Assembly (NCBI GenBank): GCA_030841965.1
Contig: JAUUSJ010000071.1
Span: 1-20,714 of the forward strand
Source: Blautia sp.
GTDB taxonomy: Bacteria > Bacillota > Clostridia > Lachnospirales > Lachnospiraceae
Length of the DNA stretch: 20,714 nucleotides
Direction of reading: 5' to 3'
Part shown: positions 13,783 to 20,714 of the stretch, one piece after another
How positions within the stretch are numbered: the first letter of the stretch is position 1
Layout of the letters: the number at the start of each line of letters is the position of its first letter
Program-made: the position numbers and the translations under genes
Notes under the pieces: model-generated
The model's database searches: none
Seen by the model: only the letters and a program-made list of their open reading frames with translations
Told to the model about the DNA's origin: nothing

Positions 13783-15016
13783 TATCATATCTCGCCTGCT
13801 CGTACTTAAGGTGAATTTGTTTCGTCTCTTCCATATCCGCAATATTAGCTGCCTTTTCTATCTCGTACGGCGTCTCATGGGGAAGTGGAAGTTCGCTTCG
13901 GTGTTTTTTGATGAAGAGATAATAGTCATAGCGTATTTTTTCTCTCGGTGACATATTTTTCTTATCCCATTTTTTTCGAGAGATTCGCTCTTCCAAGGAG
14001 GAAGAATTATCTGGCAGTTCTAAATCTTCTACGATATCTCCATTTTCATCGTAAGCTTCTCGAAAACGCCGCTGTGTTTTGTTTATATATTTTATGATAT
14101 AAACTCCAATTATAAGAAGGACGACGACTATTAAAACTTTAGTCAAAGGTTCCAGCCAAGGCAATTCAAGTGGTTCTCCTATCATTTCCTGTAAATATTC
14201 ATAAAACTCATCATTCTCGGAACTAGATTCTGTCGTGGTATCTTCCCAAAGCTCATTGGAGTAAGGGGTGTTTGAGAGAAGCTCCCTTGCATTATGATAG
14301 GTCCGAAGGGGAACTGTCAAGATGGAGGGAATACTTGCCACAAGTAGCAAAAACGATAAAATGAGAAACATATTTTTGCTAATTCCATAAATTCTTCTTT
14401 TTGGTATATTTTCAATTGTCTGATTCATAAATAAATAATGTTCTGTATTTTTTAAATATAGGTAAAACATTACAGTAAAGAAGTATATAATACAACTAAA
14501 AAATGCCTCATTACATAAAATTTTATTATGAAAAAACTTTCCAATGATATAGGATATAAAGAAAAAAATCATCCCTGTCAATCCTGGATTGGTGAGCATA
14601 TCATAATGTTCCTTTGACTCCTCAGCATCTGCATACGTTATTTCTATTTTCTTATTATGAAGTCGCCAAAGAAAGCGATAAATGATAATATAAATTCCCT
14701 CAATCATAATTACAGTAGGAATCAAAATTGGGCTAAAGGTTTGAAAGGAAAGTAGATTGCCTATTGTAAATACAATCCATCCTGCTGTTAAAATGGAGAG
14801 GATACTAAAAAATAAATATCCAATTAGATTTTTACAGTGCAAAACGGATAATTCTGTCGCTATGACAGGAAGGATGAGGAAGAGATTTAAAATATAAATC
14901 CAAATCTGTTCTCCCGATACTGTCTCTGTTCCCACGGAGTAGAGTGTGGGAAAAATGAGAGAGAAAACAAGAGTTGTATGTATCCAGCCAGTTGCCATCT
15001 TTAGTTTTGTTCTCAA
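13778..15016 (-). CDS. Multi-pass membrane protein with DUF4129-like C-terminal domain
   Basis: This 412-residue protein has about eight hydrophobic segments (roughly residues 11-30, 38-57, 64-89, 98-117, 147-162, 172-188, 214-235, 291-309). An acidic, Ser/Thr-rich extracytoplasmic loop (about 240-280) precedes the last segment. The cytoplasmic tail holds a DUF4129-like domain (MSPREKIRYDYYLFIKKH, 355-372, then ETPYEIEKAA). It is the third gene of a MoxR/DUF58 operon. In the usual arrangement this position encodes a membrane-anchored transglutaminase-like protein ending in DUF4129; here no transglutaminase domain is seen. The start is TTG 15016, overlapping the DUF58 stop as TTGA with GGGAGG upstream; ATG 14998 is an alternative. 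The function is unknown; a cell-envelope role in partnership with its neighbours is inferred. Confidence 0.8.
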   Translation of the reverse strand: MRTKLKMATGWIHTTLVFSLIFPTLYSVGTETVSGEQIWIYILNLFLILPVIATELSVLHCKNLIGYLFFSILSILTAGWIVFTIGNLLSFQTFSPILIPTVIMIEGIYIIIYRFLWRLHNKKIEITYADAEESKEHYDMLTNPGLTGMIFFFISYIIGKFFHNKILCNEAFFSCIIYFFTVMFYLYLKNTEHYLFMNQTIENIPKRRIYGISKNMFLILSFLLLVASIPSILTVPLRTYHNARELLSNTPYSNELWEDTTTESSSENDEFYEYLQEMIGEPLELPWLEPLTKVLIVVVLLIIGVYIIKYINKTQRRFREAYDENGDIVEDLELPDNSSSLEERISRKKWDKKNMSPREKIRYDYYLFIKKHRSELPLPHETPYEIEKAANIADMEETKQIHLKYEQARYDK

Positions 15017-16131
15017 TGCTTACTTCCCTCCCTTTGAATGATTGCAAGGTTATTTTTTTGTGGAAAGATTGGAATATCTTCATTTGCTTCAGTTAGAAAA
15101 ACTAAAATTCCAGGTGTATCTTTTCCGCAAAAATCAGAGATAGAAGAGAGGAGCTTCTCATTTTTTGTAATAAAAATAGAAATTCCGTCCTCTATTTTAT
15201 CTTGTAACATATCTTCATAATTCATCATCTGTTTTGTCAAGTCGATTTTTGCCAGAGCTCTCTCTATTTTGGTCATATGAGAGGTGCCGACAGCCGGATT
15301 GGCATAAAAATACTTATATTTTGTATGGATATCAGAGTCGACAGGCATATTTACCGCCAATCCGACCTTCATTCCTTGATGTGTAAATTTATAGGTGAGA
15401 GAGGCGGCGATGGATATCGCTTCTTCGATTAAAAAATCTTGTCGTAGCATTCGTCTCTCGTTTACATCGAGGTAAATCATTACTTTCCCAGTTAAACTTG
15501 AGTCAAATGTATTTACCATTAAATTTCCAGTTTTGGCGCTTGTCTTCCAATTAATGGTTTTCATTGGGTCGTTCATCGTATATTCTCGGATGGCGTGAAA
15601 CGCAAAGGGGTCTTCATAAAGCTGTTTTGCGACTTGACGGCTTCCCATCATCTGATTATAAGATAATAAAATATCGGATACATCTATGCGCTTTGGGTAG
15701 ACATAGAAATTTGTATGGCTCGGTAAATTTACGATATATTTATGTTTCATGAGCAAGGAGTAGCCGATACATTGTAAGTCAGAGACAGAGTAATAGCCTC
15801 TGTGATTGCAGTCTACTAATAAATTCCTTGTAATTCTCTGAAATCCGAGAAGAGAAAAAATATCTCTCTTATACAGGAAATCACTTACCCTTGCATTTTC
15901 CATCTGACGAAAAGTAAGTCCCTTTTGTAGTTGAAATCCAAGTTCTAAAACTGGAATGGGAAGTTTCTTTTTGTTTTCAATTTTTTCCGTTAATATGATT
16001 TCCTCTCCTTCGTAGGCGAAATCTCTGGAAAAAGATAGGGTTATAAAAAGCTCTCTTGACCAGTTTTTGGAATAGTATAAAGTGAAGAGAGAGAATACAA
16101 GAAAAGTACAAAGAAAGAAAACTAAAATCAT
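15013..16131 (-). CDS. DUF58 domain-containing protein (MoxR partner)
   Basis: This DUF58 protein of 372 residues has an N-terminal membrane anchor (1-20), a beta-rich extracellular-type region (about 30-130), and the DUF58 signature DPMKTINWKTSAKTG (188-202). A von Willebrand A-like fold follows (VMIYLDVNERRM, 217-228, with GISIFITKN later). Such proteins are encoded almost always beside a MoxR AAA ATPase, which is thought to remodel or load metal onto them; the process is poorly known. The gene starts at ATG 16131 with no obvious ribosome binding site, after a 124-base spacer with two inverted repeats. Family assignment is firm, function is not. Confidence 0.9.
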   Translation of the reverse strand: MILVFFLCTFLVFSLFTLYYSKNWSRELFITLSFSRDFAYEGEEIILTEKIENKKKLPIPVLELGFQLQKGLTFRQMENARVSDFLYKRDIFSLLGFQRITRNLLVDCNHRGYYSVSDLQCIGYSLLMKHKYIVNLPSHTNFYVYPKRIDVSDILLSYNQMMGSRQVAKQLYEDPFAFHAIREYTMNDPMKTINWKTSAKTGNLMVNTFDSSLTGKVMIYLDVNERRMLRQDFLIEEAISIAASLTYKFTHQGMKVGLAVNMPVDSDIHTKYKYFYANPAVGTSHMTKIERALAKIDLTKQMMNYEDMLQDKIEDGISIFITKNEKLLSSISDFCGKDTPGILVFLTEANEDIPIFPQKNNLAIIQREGSKH

Positions 16132-16255
16132 AATTTATACCAAGAATCAAGTGAGTAACGGAATATTCACTTGAGACATAAACACAGAGGGTGAAAGAGA
16201 ATGTGTTTATCCTTTTCCTTTCTTTTATTTTTCCTTCACCTTTTATCTTTTATTT
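16132..16255 (-). other. Intercistronic spacer with two inverted repeats
   Basis: Between moxR-type and DUF58 genes. TCAAGTGA (16147-16154) pairs with 16167-16174, and ATAAACACA (16178-16186) pairs with 16202-16210. Neither is followed by T residues on the minus strand, so they are not typical terminators there. The rest is purine-rich on the minus strand. Confidence 0.5.
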
Positions 16256-17188
16256 CTATCTTTTATCCCAGTCTTCTGTCGGTACTGGGATACTATCCAA
16301 AAGTCCCCCGATTGTAGCGACTTTTTGTTCTTCATTGCTATATTCAAGTAAAAGTCGATGAGCGAGAACAGGGACGGCAACCTTCTTGATATCCTCTGGC
16401 ACGACAAACTCTCTGCCCTTTACGAGGGCATAGCCTTGGGATGCGCGAAGAAGTGCTAATGTTCCTCTTGGACTGACGCCAGTTCCTACTCCATTTTTTC
16501 TCGTAGCGTGAATCAGGTTAATCATATATTCTTGTAAATCTTTGTGGACATAAATCTCTCTGCATTTTTTTTGAATTGCGATAATATCTTCTAGGGAGCA
16601 GATGGAAGATATTTCTTCTAACGGTTCCTTGTGAATATAGCGCTCTATCATCGTAAGCTCCTCTGTCTTAGTTAGATTTCCCATCGTAAGCTTCATTAAA
16701 AAACGGTCCAGTTGAGCTTCTGGGAGAGGAAAACAGCCGAGTGTCTCAATCGGATTTTGAGTGGCGATAACAAAAAAAGGAGGTGCTAATTTTCTCGTCA
16801 CACCGTCTACTGTGACTTGATATTCAGCCATGCACTCTAGGAGACTGGACTGTGTTCTCGGGGTGGCTCGGTTAATCTCGTCCGCTAATAAAAGATTGGA
16901 AAAAACAGGCCCCTCTCGAAAGACAAATTTCCCCTCTTCTTGATTGAAATAGGAGAGTCCAGTTACATCACTTGGAAGTAAATCTGGTGTAAACTGTACA
17001 CGGTTAAAGCGAAGTCCCATCGATTTTGCGAGAGATTTCGCAAGCATAGTTTTGCCGGTTCCAGGAACATCCTCCAAAAGAACATGTCCGCCAGCGGCGA
17101 GCGAGGCGAGAATCAGTTCTGTTAAATCTTCTTTTCCGATAATCACTTTTGATATATTTTCTTTGATATTGCGTAGTATTGTAATCAT
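16256..17188 (-). CDS. MoxR-family AAA+ ATPase
   Basis: This MoxR-type ATPase of 310 residues has Walker A EDVPGTGKT (39-47), Walker B LLLADEINRA (99-108, Asp103/Glu104), sensor 1 Asn145 in IATQNP, the arginine finger region EAQLDRF (157-163, Arg162), and the C-terminal lid with SPRGTLALLRASQGYA. It is a cytosolic chaperone-like ATPase acting with the DUF58 protein encoded next, probably on envelope or metal-loading processes. ATG 17188 is chosen because GGAGG (17199-17195) lies 6 bases upstream; an upstream in-frame ATG at 17248 would include the promoter -10 region and is unlikely. It is the first gene of a three-gene operon. Confidence 0.95.
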   Translation of the reverse strand: MITILRNIKENISKVIIGKEDLTELILASLAAGGHVLLEDVPGTGKTMLAKSLAKSMGLRFNRVQFTPDLLPSDVTGLSYFNQEEGKFVFREGPVFSNLLLADEINRATPRTQSSLLECMAEYQVTVDGVTRKLAPPFFVIATQNPIETLGCFPLPEAQLDRFLMKLTMGNLTKTEELTMIERYIHKEPLEEISSICSLEDIIAIQKKCREIYVHKDLQEYMINLIHATRKNGVGTGVSPRGTLALLRASQGYALVKGREFVVPEDIKKVAVPVLAHRLLLEYSNEEQKVATIGGLLDSIPVPTEDWDKR

Positions 17189-17216
17189 ATTGAGCCTCCA
17201 TTCTTCATTTAAATTC

Positions 17217-17244
17217 ATTGTATCATAAATTTGAAATGGGTAAA
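17217..17244 (-). promoter_or_regulatory. Promoter of the MoxR operon
   Basis: On the minus strand TTTACC (17244-17239), 16-bp spacer ending in TATGA, TACAAT (17222-17217), 29 bases before the moxR-type start. Confidence 0.6.
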
Positions 17245-17306
17245 ACATAGAAAAATAGACAAATAAAATATAAAAAATTATTGAAATTTAAATAAGAATA
17301 AAACAA

Positions 17307-17341
17307 GGGCTAACATATTAAAAAATTTGATACGTTAGCCC
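17307..17341. terminator. Terminator after the thiamin-precursor uptake operon
   Basis: GGGCTAAC arms (17307-17314 with 17334-17341) extend through a wobble to 12 bp. T-rich sequence follows on the minus strand and CTTTTATTT on the plus strand. Confidence 0.85.
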
Positions 17342-17379
17342 TTTTATTTGGTAAGAAATAAAAACATTATCTGTTTTAT

Positions 17380-18132
17380 TTATAATTTACTGATAATCTC
17401 TCTCTTGTATTTTAAGAATGTCTCGGTCAAGTAAAAATCATCTGGGCGAGGCTTTTTCTCCTCTATCACAATCTCGTGTTTAATTTCCCCGGGAGAGCCG
17501 TTTAAAATATAAATACGGTCGGAGAGGAGAATTGCCTCATCGATATCGTGAGTGATAAAGAGTGTTGCAAGGTCAATCTTTGTCATAATATCTAAATACC
17601 ACTTATGAATCGTAGATTTTGTCAGAGTGTCGAGTGCGCTAAAAGGCTCGTCTAAGAGTGCCACTCCATTTGAGGATAGGTAGGTGCGAAGAAGAGCGGC
17701 GCGCTGTCTCATACCACCAGATAGCTGGCATGGGTATTGATACTGTGTACCCTCTAGTCCAAACTGTTCAAAGAGTGGGTTCGCTTTTTTTCTAGCAGCT
17801 TCTTTTTTCATACCTTTTAGGATAAGTGGCAAGGAGACATTGTCGATAATCTTTTTGTGGGCGAAGAGCAAATCCTTTTGCAGCATATAGCTTATCTGAC
17901 CAGGATGGGAGGTGATATCTTCTCCCTTTAGGAGAACCCTCCCTGTATCTGGTGTAGTGAGTCCGGATAAAACATGGAATAATGTCGTTTTTCCAGAGCC
18001 ACTGACTCCAAGCAGGCAGACAAGCTCTCCTTGGTTTAGTTCGATATTGATGTTTTGGATAATGGTTCGTCCACTATATTTTTTTGAAATATTTTCTGCT
18101 TTTAAAATTGTCATTTTCTCATCTCTATTCAT
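17380..18132 (-). CDS. thiZ: ABC transporter ATPase, thiamin-precursor uptake (ThiZ-like)
   Basis: This is the cytoplasmic ATPase of an importer, 250 residues. Walker A is GVSGSGKTT (42-50), the Q-loop is in SYMLQKDLLF, the signature is LSGGMRQRA, Walker B is GVALLDEPF, and the switch His is in FITHDIDEA. It belongs to the nitrate/sulfonate/taurine-type group that includes ThiZ. As last gene of the TPP-riboswitch operon after ThiY- and ThiX-like genes, its job is to power uptake of HMP or a related pyrimidine. It starts 16 bases after the lipoprotein gene; ATG 18114 is an alternative start six residues later, and neither has a strong ribosome binding site. The family alone would not reveal the substrate; the riboswitch does. 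Confidence 0.9.
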   Translation of the reverse strand: MNRDEKMTILKAENISKKYSGRTIIQNINIELNQGELVCLLGVSGSGKTTLFHVLSGLTTPDTGRVLLKGEDITSHPGQISYMLQKDLLFAHKKIIDNVSLPLILKGMKKEAARKKANPLFEQFGLEGTQYQYPCQLSGGMRQRAALLRTYLSSNGVALLDEPFSALDTLTKSTIHKWYLDIMTKIDLATLFITHDIDEAILLSDRIYILNGSPGEIKHEIVIEEKKPRPDDFYLTETFLKYKREIISKL

Positions 18133-18148
18133 AGTTGTCAGAATATTT

Positions 18149-19198
18149 TTATTCTAGGTAATCGTTAGAATATCCTTTTCCACTTAAATCCATCGTAGTT
18201 AGTTTATTCTCGTAGAGCCATCCATAAAAATCATCCCATCTCTTAGAATCGATGATACCCCAAGAAGAAGCGTCGTCGATGTATTTCTCAGATAAGTAAT
18301 TTTGACTCTCGTAAACTAAATCTTTGGAACCTTCCAGAGAGTGGGTGTCATCTCCTTCAATTAAAATATCCGCAGCTTCTTTTGGATTCTCAATGGCATA
18401 TTCATAGCCTTTTTTTGTGGCAGCTAAAAAAGCCTTGGCAGTATCTGGAGATTCTTCAAGAAACTCATTGCTTGCGATAAGAACTGGGGTGTAATAGTCA
18501 AAAACAGGATTAATATCGCTAAATGCCCAGTAATCACAGTCGATATTCTCGATTTTAGAGTTGATACCGCTCCATCCATAAAATACCCAGACAGCGTCAG
18601 TCTGCTTTGCAGCGAGGGCGGCAGGCTCATCTGTGATATCATTTGGGATTAATTTAATTTTAGAATAATCTCCACCGTCTGAGGTTACAACATTTTCAAG
18701 CATGGCAAGCTCGATTGGAGACTCCCATGTGGAGTATGTTTTTCCAGTTAATCCCTTTGGAGAGTCGATGCCGTCACCCGCTCTCGATAAAATACCGGAA
18801 GTATTATGCTGAACAAGAGCTGCCACTGCGGTAATTGGAAGTGGTTCATCAGAGTCGAGGGAAGCTGCCATAGTATCTTGTGCCTCGATAGCAAACTGCG
18901 CCTGATTAGCGGCACACATCGTTGCGGCTCCATTCTCAGGTGGCTGTACAATTTCCACATCGAGTCCTGCATCCTCGTAGTATCCAAGAGACTTGGCGAC
19001 ATAGATGCCTGTATGGTTTGTATTTGGTGTCCAGTCGAGACAGAAAGTGATTTTGGTAAGTTCTTTTTGGGATGTGGAATTATCGTCGCTATTTTGGGTA
19101 GTTGTATTGGATGAGGTGCCTCCACAGGCTATAAGGGAAGCTGTCATACAAGCACTAAAAAAAAGAGCAACGATTTTTTTAAAATTTAATTTTCTCAT
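18149..19198 (-). CDS. thiY: HMP/thiamin-precursor-binding lipoprotein (ThiY/NMT1-like)
   Basis: This is the extracellular substrate-binding lipoprotein of the ABC importer, 349 residues. It has a signal peptide with lipobox LIAC (Cys25), then a Ser/Thr/Asn-rich linker. The NMT1/THI5-like domain opens with the diagnostic FCLDWTPNTNHTGIYVAKS segment and continues with ENGAATMCAANQAQFAIEAQD. Proteins of this group bind hydroxymethylpyrimidine or N-formyl-4-amino-5-aminomethyl-2-methylpyrimidine. ATG 19198 is chosen because AAGGAA lies about 8 bases upstream and it places the signal peptide at the N-terminus; an upstream in-frame ATG at 19237 would add 13 residues. A hairpin in the spacer before it (19272-19289) may adjust its level relative to the permease. 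Confidence 0.93.
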   Translation of the reverse strand: MRKLNFKKIVALFFSACMTASLIACGGTSSNTTTQNSDDNSTSQKELTKITFCLDWTPNTNHTGIYVAKSLGYYEDAGLDVEIVQPPENGAATMCAANQAQFAIEAQDTMAASLDSDEPLPITAVAALVQHNTSGILSRAGDGIDSPKGLTGKTYSTWESPIELAMLENVVTSDGGDYSKIKLIPNDITDEPAALAAKQTDAVWVFYGWSGINSKIENIDCDYWAFSDINPVFDYYTPVLIASNEFLEESPDTAKAFLAATKKGYEYAIENPKEAADILIEGDDTHSLEGSKDLVYESQNYLSEKYIDDASSWGIIDSKRWDDFYGWLYENKLTTMDLSGKGYSNDYLE

Positions 19199-19271
19199 AA
19201 ATGAAATTCCTTTCGTTTGTCGTAGGCAAAGCCCCATCTGCTTTAGGAATGGGAGAAGCCTTGTAAATGAT

Positions 19272-19289
19272 TGGAAACTGTGGTTTCCA
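19272..19289 (-). other. Intercistronic hairpin before the lipoprotein gene
   Basis: TGGAAAC (19272-19278) and GTTTCCA (19283-19289) form a 7-bp stem with a 4-base loop in the 99-base spacer between permease and lipoprotein genes. No T run follows on the minus strand. It may be an mRNA processing or stability element. Confidence 0.5.
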
Positions 19290-19297
19290 TAATGATA

Positions 19298-20092
19298 TTA
19301 AGATTCTTTTGCTTCTTTTTCCACACGAACCCAAGGCATGGAAATATCTCGAAGAATATTGACGAGCAACATGAGAAGAAGGCTGATAATAACAATAAAG
19401 ATAATAACAGCAAACATTTTGTCAAATGCATACGCCTTCTTTACACGTGTCATATAGACACCGAGTCCCTCAAAGCCGCCGAGCCACTCAGAGATAACAG
19501 CACCGACTACAGCGTAAGATGCGGAAATCTTAAGTCCTGAGAAGAACTGTGACATGGCAGATGGAAGTTTTACGTGAATAAATATTTGCAATTTATTGGA
19601 ACCCATGGCTCGCATTAAATCGATAGAATCTCGGTCTACACTCTTATATCCATCCAATAATCCGACGGTAATCGGGAAAAATGTTGTGATGACAACTAGG
19701 GTAATCTTTGGCGCCATTCCAAATCCCATCCATAGCACTAAAATCGGCGCGATGGCTATCGTTGGAATTGTCTGCGTGATAACCATAAGCGGATAGAAAG
19801 CTTGATTTAAAACTAAGAAATGGTCCATCAAAGTTGCGGTAATAAAAGCGAGAATAATACCGATGCCAAGTCCGTAAAAGGCTTCTAGTAATGTGACTCT
19901 TCCATGCGCCAAAATAATTGGGAAATCGCTGATAAGTGCTTTTATGACGTCTACTGGGGAGGGTAACATATAAGATGGAACTGCTCCAGATTGACATAAG
20001 GCAAACCAGCCGATTAAGATGGCGAGAAGAGCAATGGCAGCGGGAATCTTATTGATGATGTTTTGTAACTTTTTTGTCAATTGTAAGTACAT
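19298..20092 (-). CDS. thiX: ABC transporter permease, thiamin-precursor uptake (ThiX-like)
   Basis: This binding-protein-dependent permease of 264 residues has about six membrane segments. The cytoplasmic EAA-type loop that docks on the ATPase is AMGSNKLQIFIHVKLPSAMS, and the early MLPSPVDVIKAL motif is characteristic of the SsuC/ThiX group. It presumably forms a homodimeric channel with ThiY- and ThiZ-like partners. ATG 20092 lies inside the upstream gene, giving a 44-base overlap in another frame, with AGAAGGGG directly adjacent. A TTG at 20080 would be better spaced and is a real alternative. Position in a TPP-riboswitch operon specifies pyrimidine uptake. Confidence 0.92.
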   Translation of the reverse strand: MYLQLTKKLQNIINKIPAAIALLAILIGWFALCQSGAVPSYMLPSPVDVIKALISDFPIILAHGRVTLLEAFYGLGIGIILAFITATLMDHFLVLNQAFYPLMVITQTIPTIAIAPILVLWMGFGMAPKITLVVITTFFPITVGLLDGYKSVDRDSIDLMRAMGSNKLQIFIHVKLPSAMSQFFSGLKISASYAVVGAVISEWLGGFEGLGVYMTRVKKAYAFDKMFAVIIFIVIISLLLMLLVNILRDISMPWVRVEKEAKES

Positions 20093-20345
20093 CCCCTTCT
20101 GCTTTATAAGAAATCTTTACGTAAGTATTCATCGCTTTGCAGCCTGCTTTTGCAGCTACGAGTTGGCAATTTTTTACGACTTCCATTAATTCGTCGTAAT
20201 CTCCCTCGATAGAAGTTTCACAAGGTCCTACGTAATAGCTAAGACCAGTGGATTTGATATAGTCGATTACTTCATCAACGATGCGAACTACTTCATCGTC
20301 GTCTAATACAGTTGGTAAAACTTGGATTGCTACACTTGCGTTCAT
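20049..20345 (-). CDS. Thiamin-binding protein, MTH1187/YkoF-like family
   Basis: This small protein of 98 residues belongs to the MTH1187/YkoF-like thiamin-binding family (formerly DUF77). The N-terminal strand VAIQVLPTV, the helix DEVIDYIKSTGL and the motif YYVGPCETSIEGDYDELMEVVKN (38-60) identify it. Relatives form ferredoxin-like-fold oligomers that bind thiamin or HMP in the cytoplasm, and they are often encoded with thiamin-precursor ABC importers, as here. It is the first gene after the riboswitch, with AGGAGG (20360-20355) before ATG 20345, and it overlaps the permease gene. Whether it is a buffer, a chaperone or a transport accessory is not established. Confidence 0.9.
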   Translation of the reverse strand: MNASVAIQVLPTVLDDDEVVRIVDEVIDYIKSTGLSYYVGPCETSIEGDYDELMEVVKNCQLVAAKAGCKAMNTYVKISYKAEGDVLTIDKKVTKHHQ

Positions 20346-20403
20346 TTTTTTATTCCTCCTAAAATGTGATAAATATTATAAAGTTTTATTCAAAAATAGG
20401 GGA

Positions 20404-20437
20404 GGAAAAAGAAGAGCATTCACAGAGTATGTGAATG
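20404..20437 (-). terminator. Riboswitch-controlled terminator of the uptake operon
   Basis: On the minus strand CATTCAC, loop ATACTCT, GTGAATG (20437-20417), then CTCTTCTTTTTCC. It lies between the TPP aptamer and the first gene, as expected for transcription attenuation; the stem is short and the T tract interrupted. Confidence 0.65.
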
Positions 20438-20454
20438 GGTTGAGAACTTGTCTT

Positions 20455-20544
20455 TGGAAAACATTCCCTATGCTGGCATTATCCAACAGGTGAAAAGGGT
20501 CTAAGTATTATCTTACTCTCAGCTTAATGCTCCCCTAGCTTTGA
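20455..20544 (-). ncRNA. TPP riboswitch (THI element) controlling the uptake operon
   Basis: The minus strand carries the THI-box sequence: CTAGGGGAGCATTAAGCTGAGAG, with the aptamer core GCTGAGAG, then ACCCTTTTCACCTGTTGGATAA, TGCCAGCATAGGGAA. It is a second, sequence-divergent copy of the switch before thiC, so synthesis and uptake of the pyrimidine are shut off together when thiamin diphosphate is high. Confidence 0.95.
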
Positions 20545-20556
20545 TTTGCTTTGTTC

Positions 20557-20585
20557 AGTATACTCTAGAATGGGGGAAAGTGCAA
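20557..20585 (-). promoter_or_regulatory. Promoter of the thiamin-precursor uptake operon
   Basis: On the minus strand TTGCAC (20585-20580), 17-bp spacer, TATACT (20562-20557), about 13 bases before the riboswitch. Confidence 0.75.
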
Positions 20586-20602
20586 GGGGAATGTGGAGGA
20601 AA

Positions 20603-20714
20603 GAGACGCCGAGAGAGAGAAGGGGGATAGTGGGGAGGAGACGCCGAGAGAGCCAATAGAGATATGTCCCGCAAACACGTTCGTTCCCACGATTTTTCGA
20701 CATACGCTGATTTT
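20603..20714. repeat. Dispersed palindromic repeat element, copy 2 (cut by window end)
   Basis: The 15-mer GAGACGCCGAGAGAG occurs at 20603-20617 and 20638-20652 (period 35). The 43 bases 20672-20714 are then identical to 9901-9943. The distance from the second 15-mer start to CAAACACG is 34 bases in both copies, which shows a common design. The outer-arm part (20643-20671) differs strongly from copy 1. The right half lies beyond the window. Confidence 0.85.

Noticed and set aside
16178..16215. Plus-strand terminator hairpin ATAAACACA/TGTGTTTAT with T-rich tail
   Set aside because: No plus-strand gene lies upstream for it to terminate; kept only as an inverted repeat in the spacer.
9872..20714. 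The two repeat copies as ends of a composite transposon carrying the thiamin genes
   Set aside because: No transposase or target duplications are visible, and the genes between are ordinary chromosomal functions on both strands; shared repeats alone do not support mobility of the interval.

Overview
The window looks like a low-GC, anaerobic Firmicute, most likely a Lachnospiraceae-type clostridium. Supporting this are AT-rich spacers, strong AGGAGG-type ribosome binding sites, sigma-A-like promoters with 16-17 bp spacers, classical TPP riboswitches with intrinsic terminators, and gene families typical of that group. The genus is not assigned; this is inference from style and gene content.

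Bases 1-1900 are a decaying locus. A TRAP-type large permease lacks its N-terminal membrane segments, and behind it a LacI-family regulator has lost about 160 central residues plus its reading frame. A strong bidirectional terminator closes the region.

Bases 1895-8892 form an intact sugar-use unit. A LacI-family repressor is divergent from a five-gene operon: SDR dehydrogenase, transketolase N-half, transketolase C-half, glycerol-kinase-like FGGY kinase and GPH sugar:cation symporter. The kinase and both transketolase halves are joined by 4-base ATGA overlaps. Perfect palindromic operators sit between the -35 and -10 and over the leader. The logic is import, oxidation (of a polyol?) to a ketose, phosphorylation, and two-carbon transfer into the pentose phosphate pathway. 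The substrate is unknown. The kinase keeps the FGGY core but has replaced two glycerol-pocket residues.

Bases 8950-10900 hold an NmrA-like NAD(P)-binding protein behind twin TGTAA-N9-TTACA dyads, a 196-bp palindromic repeat element (a second copy begins at the right end of the window), and a Phd/YefM-RelE/ParE toxin-antitoxin pair.

Bases 10900-20600 are dominated by thiamin pyrimidine supply, all on the minus strand under two separate TPP riboswitches: thiC (HMP-P synthesis) and a four-gene uptake operon (MTH1187-type thiamin-binding protein, ThiX-like permease, ThiY-like lipoprotein, ThiZ-like ATPase). Between them lie a ketopantoate-reductase-like gene (plus strand) and a MoxR ATPase / DUF58 / DUF4129-like membrane protein operon (minus strand).

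No tRNA, rRNA, CRISPR array, transposase or prophage gene was seen.
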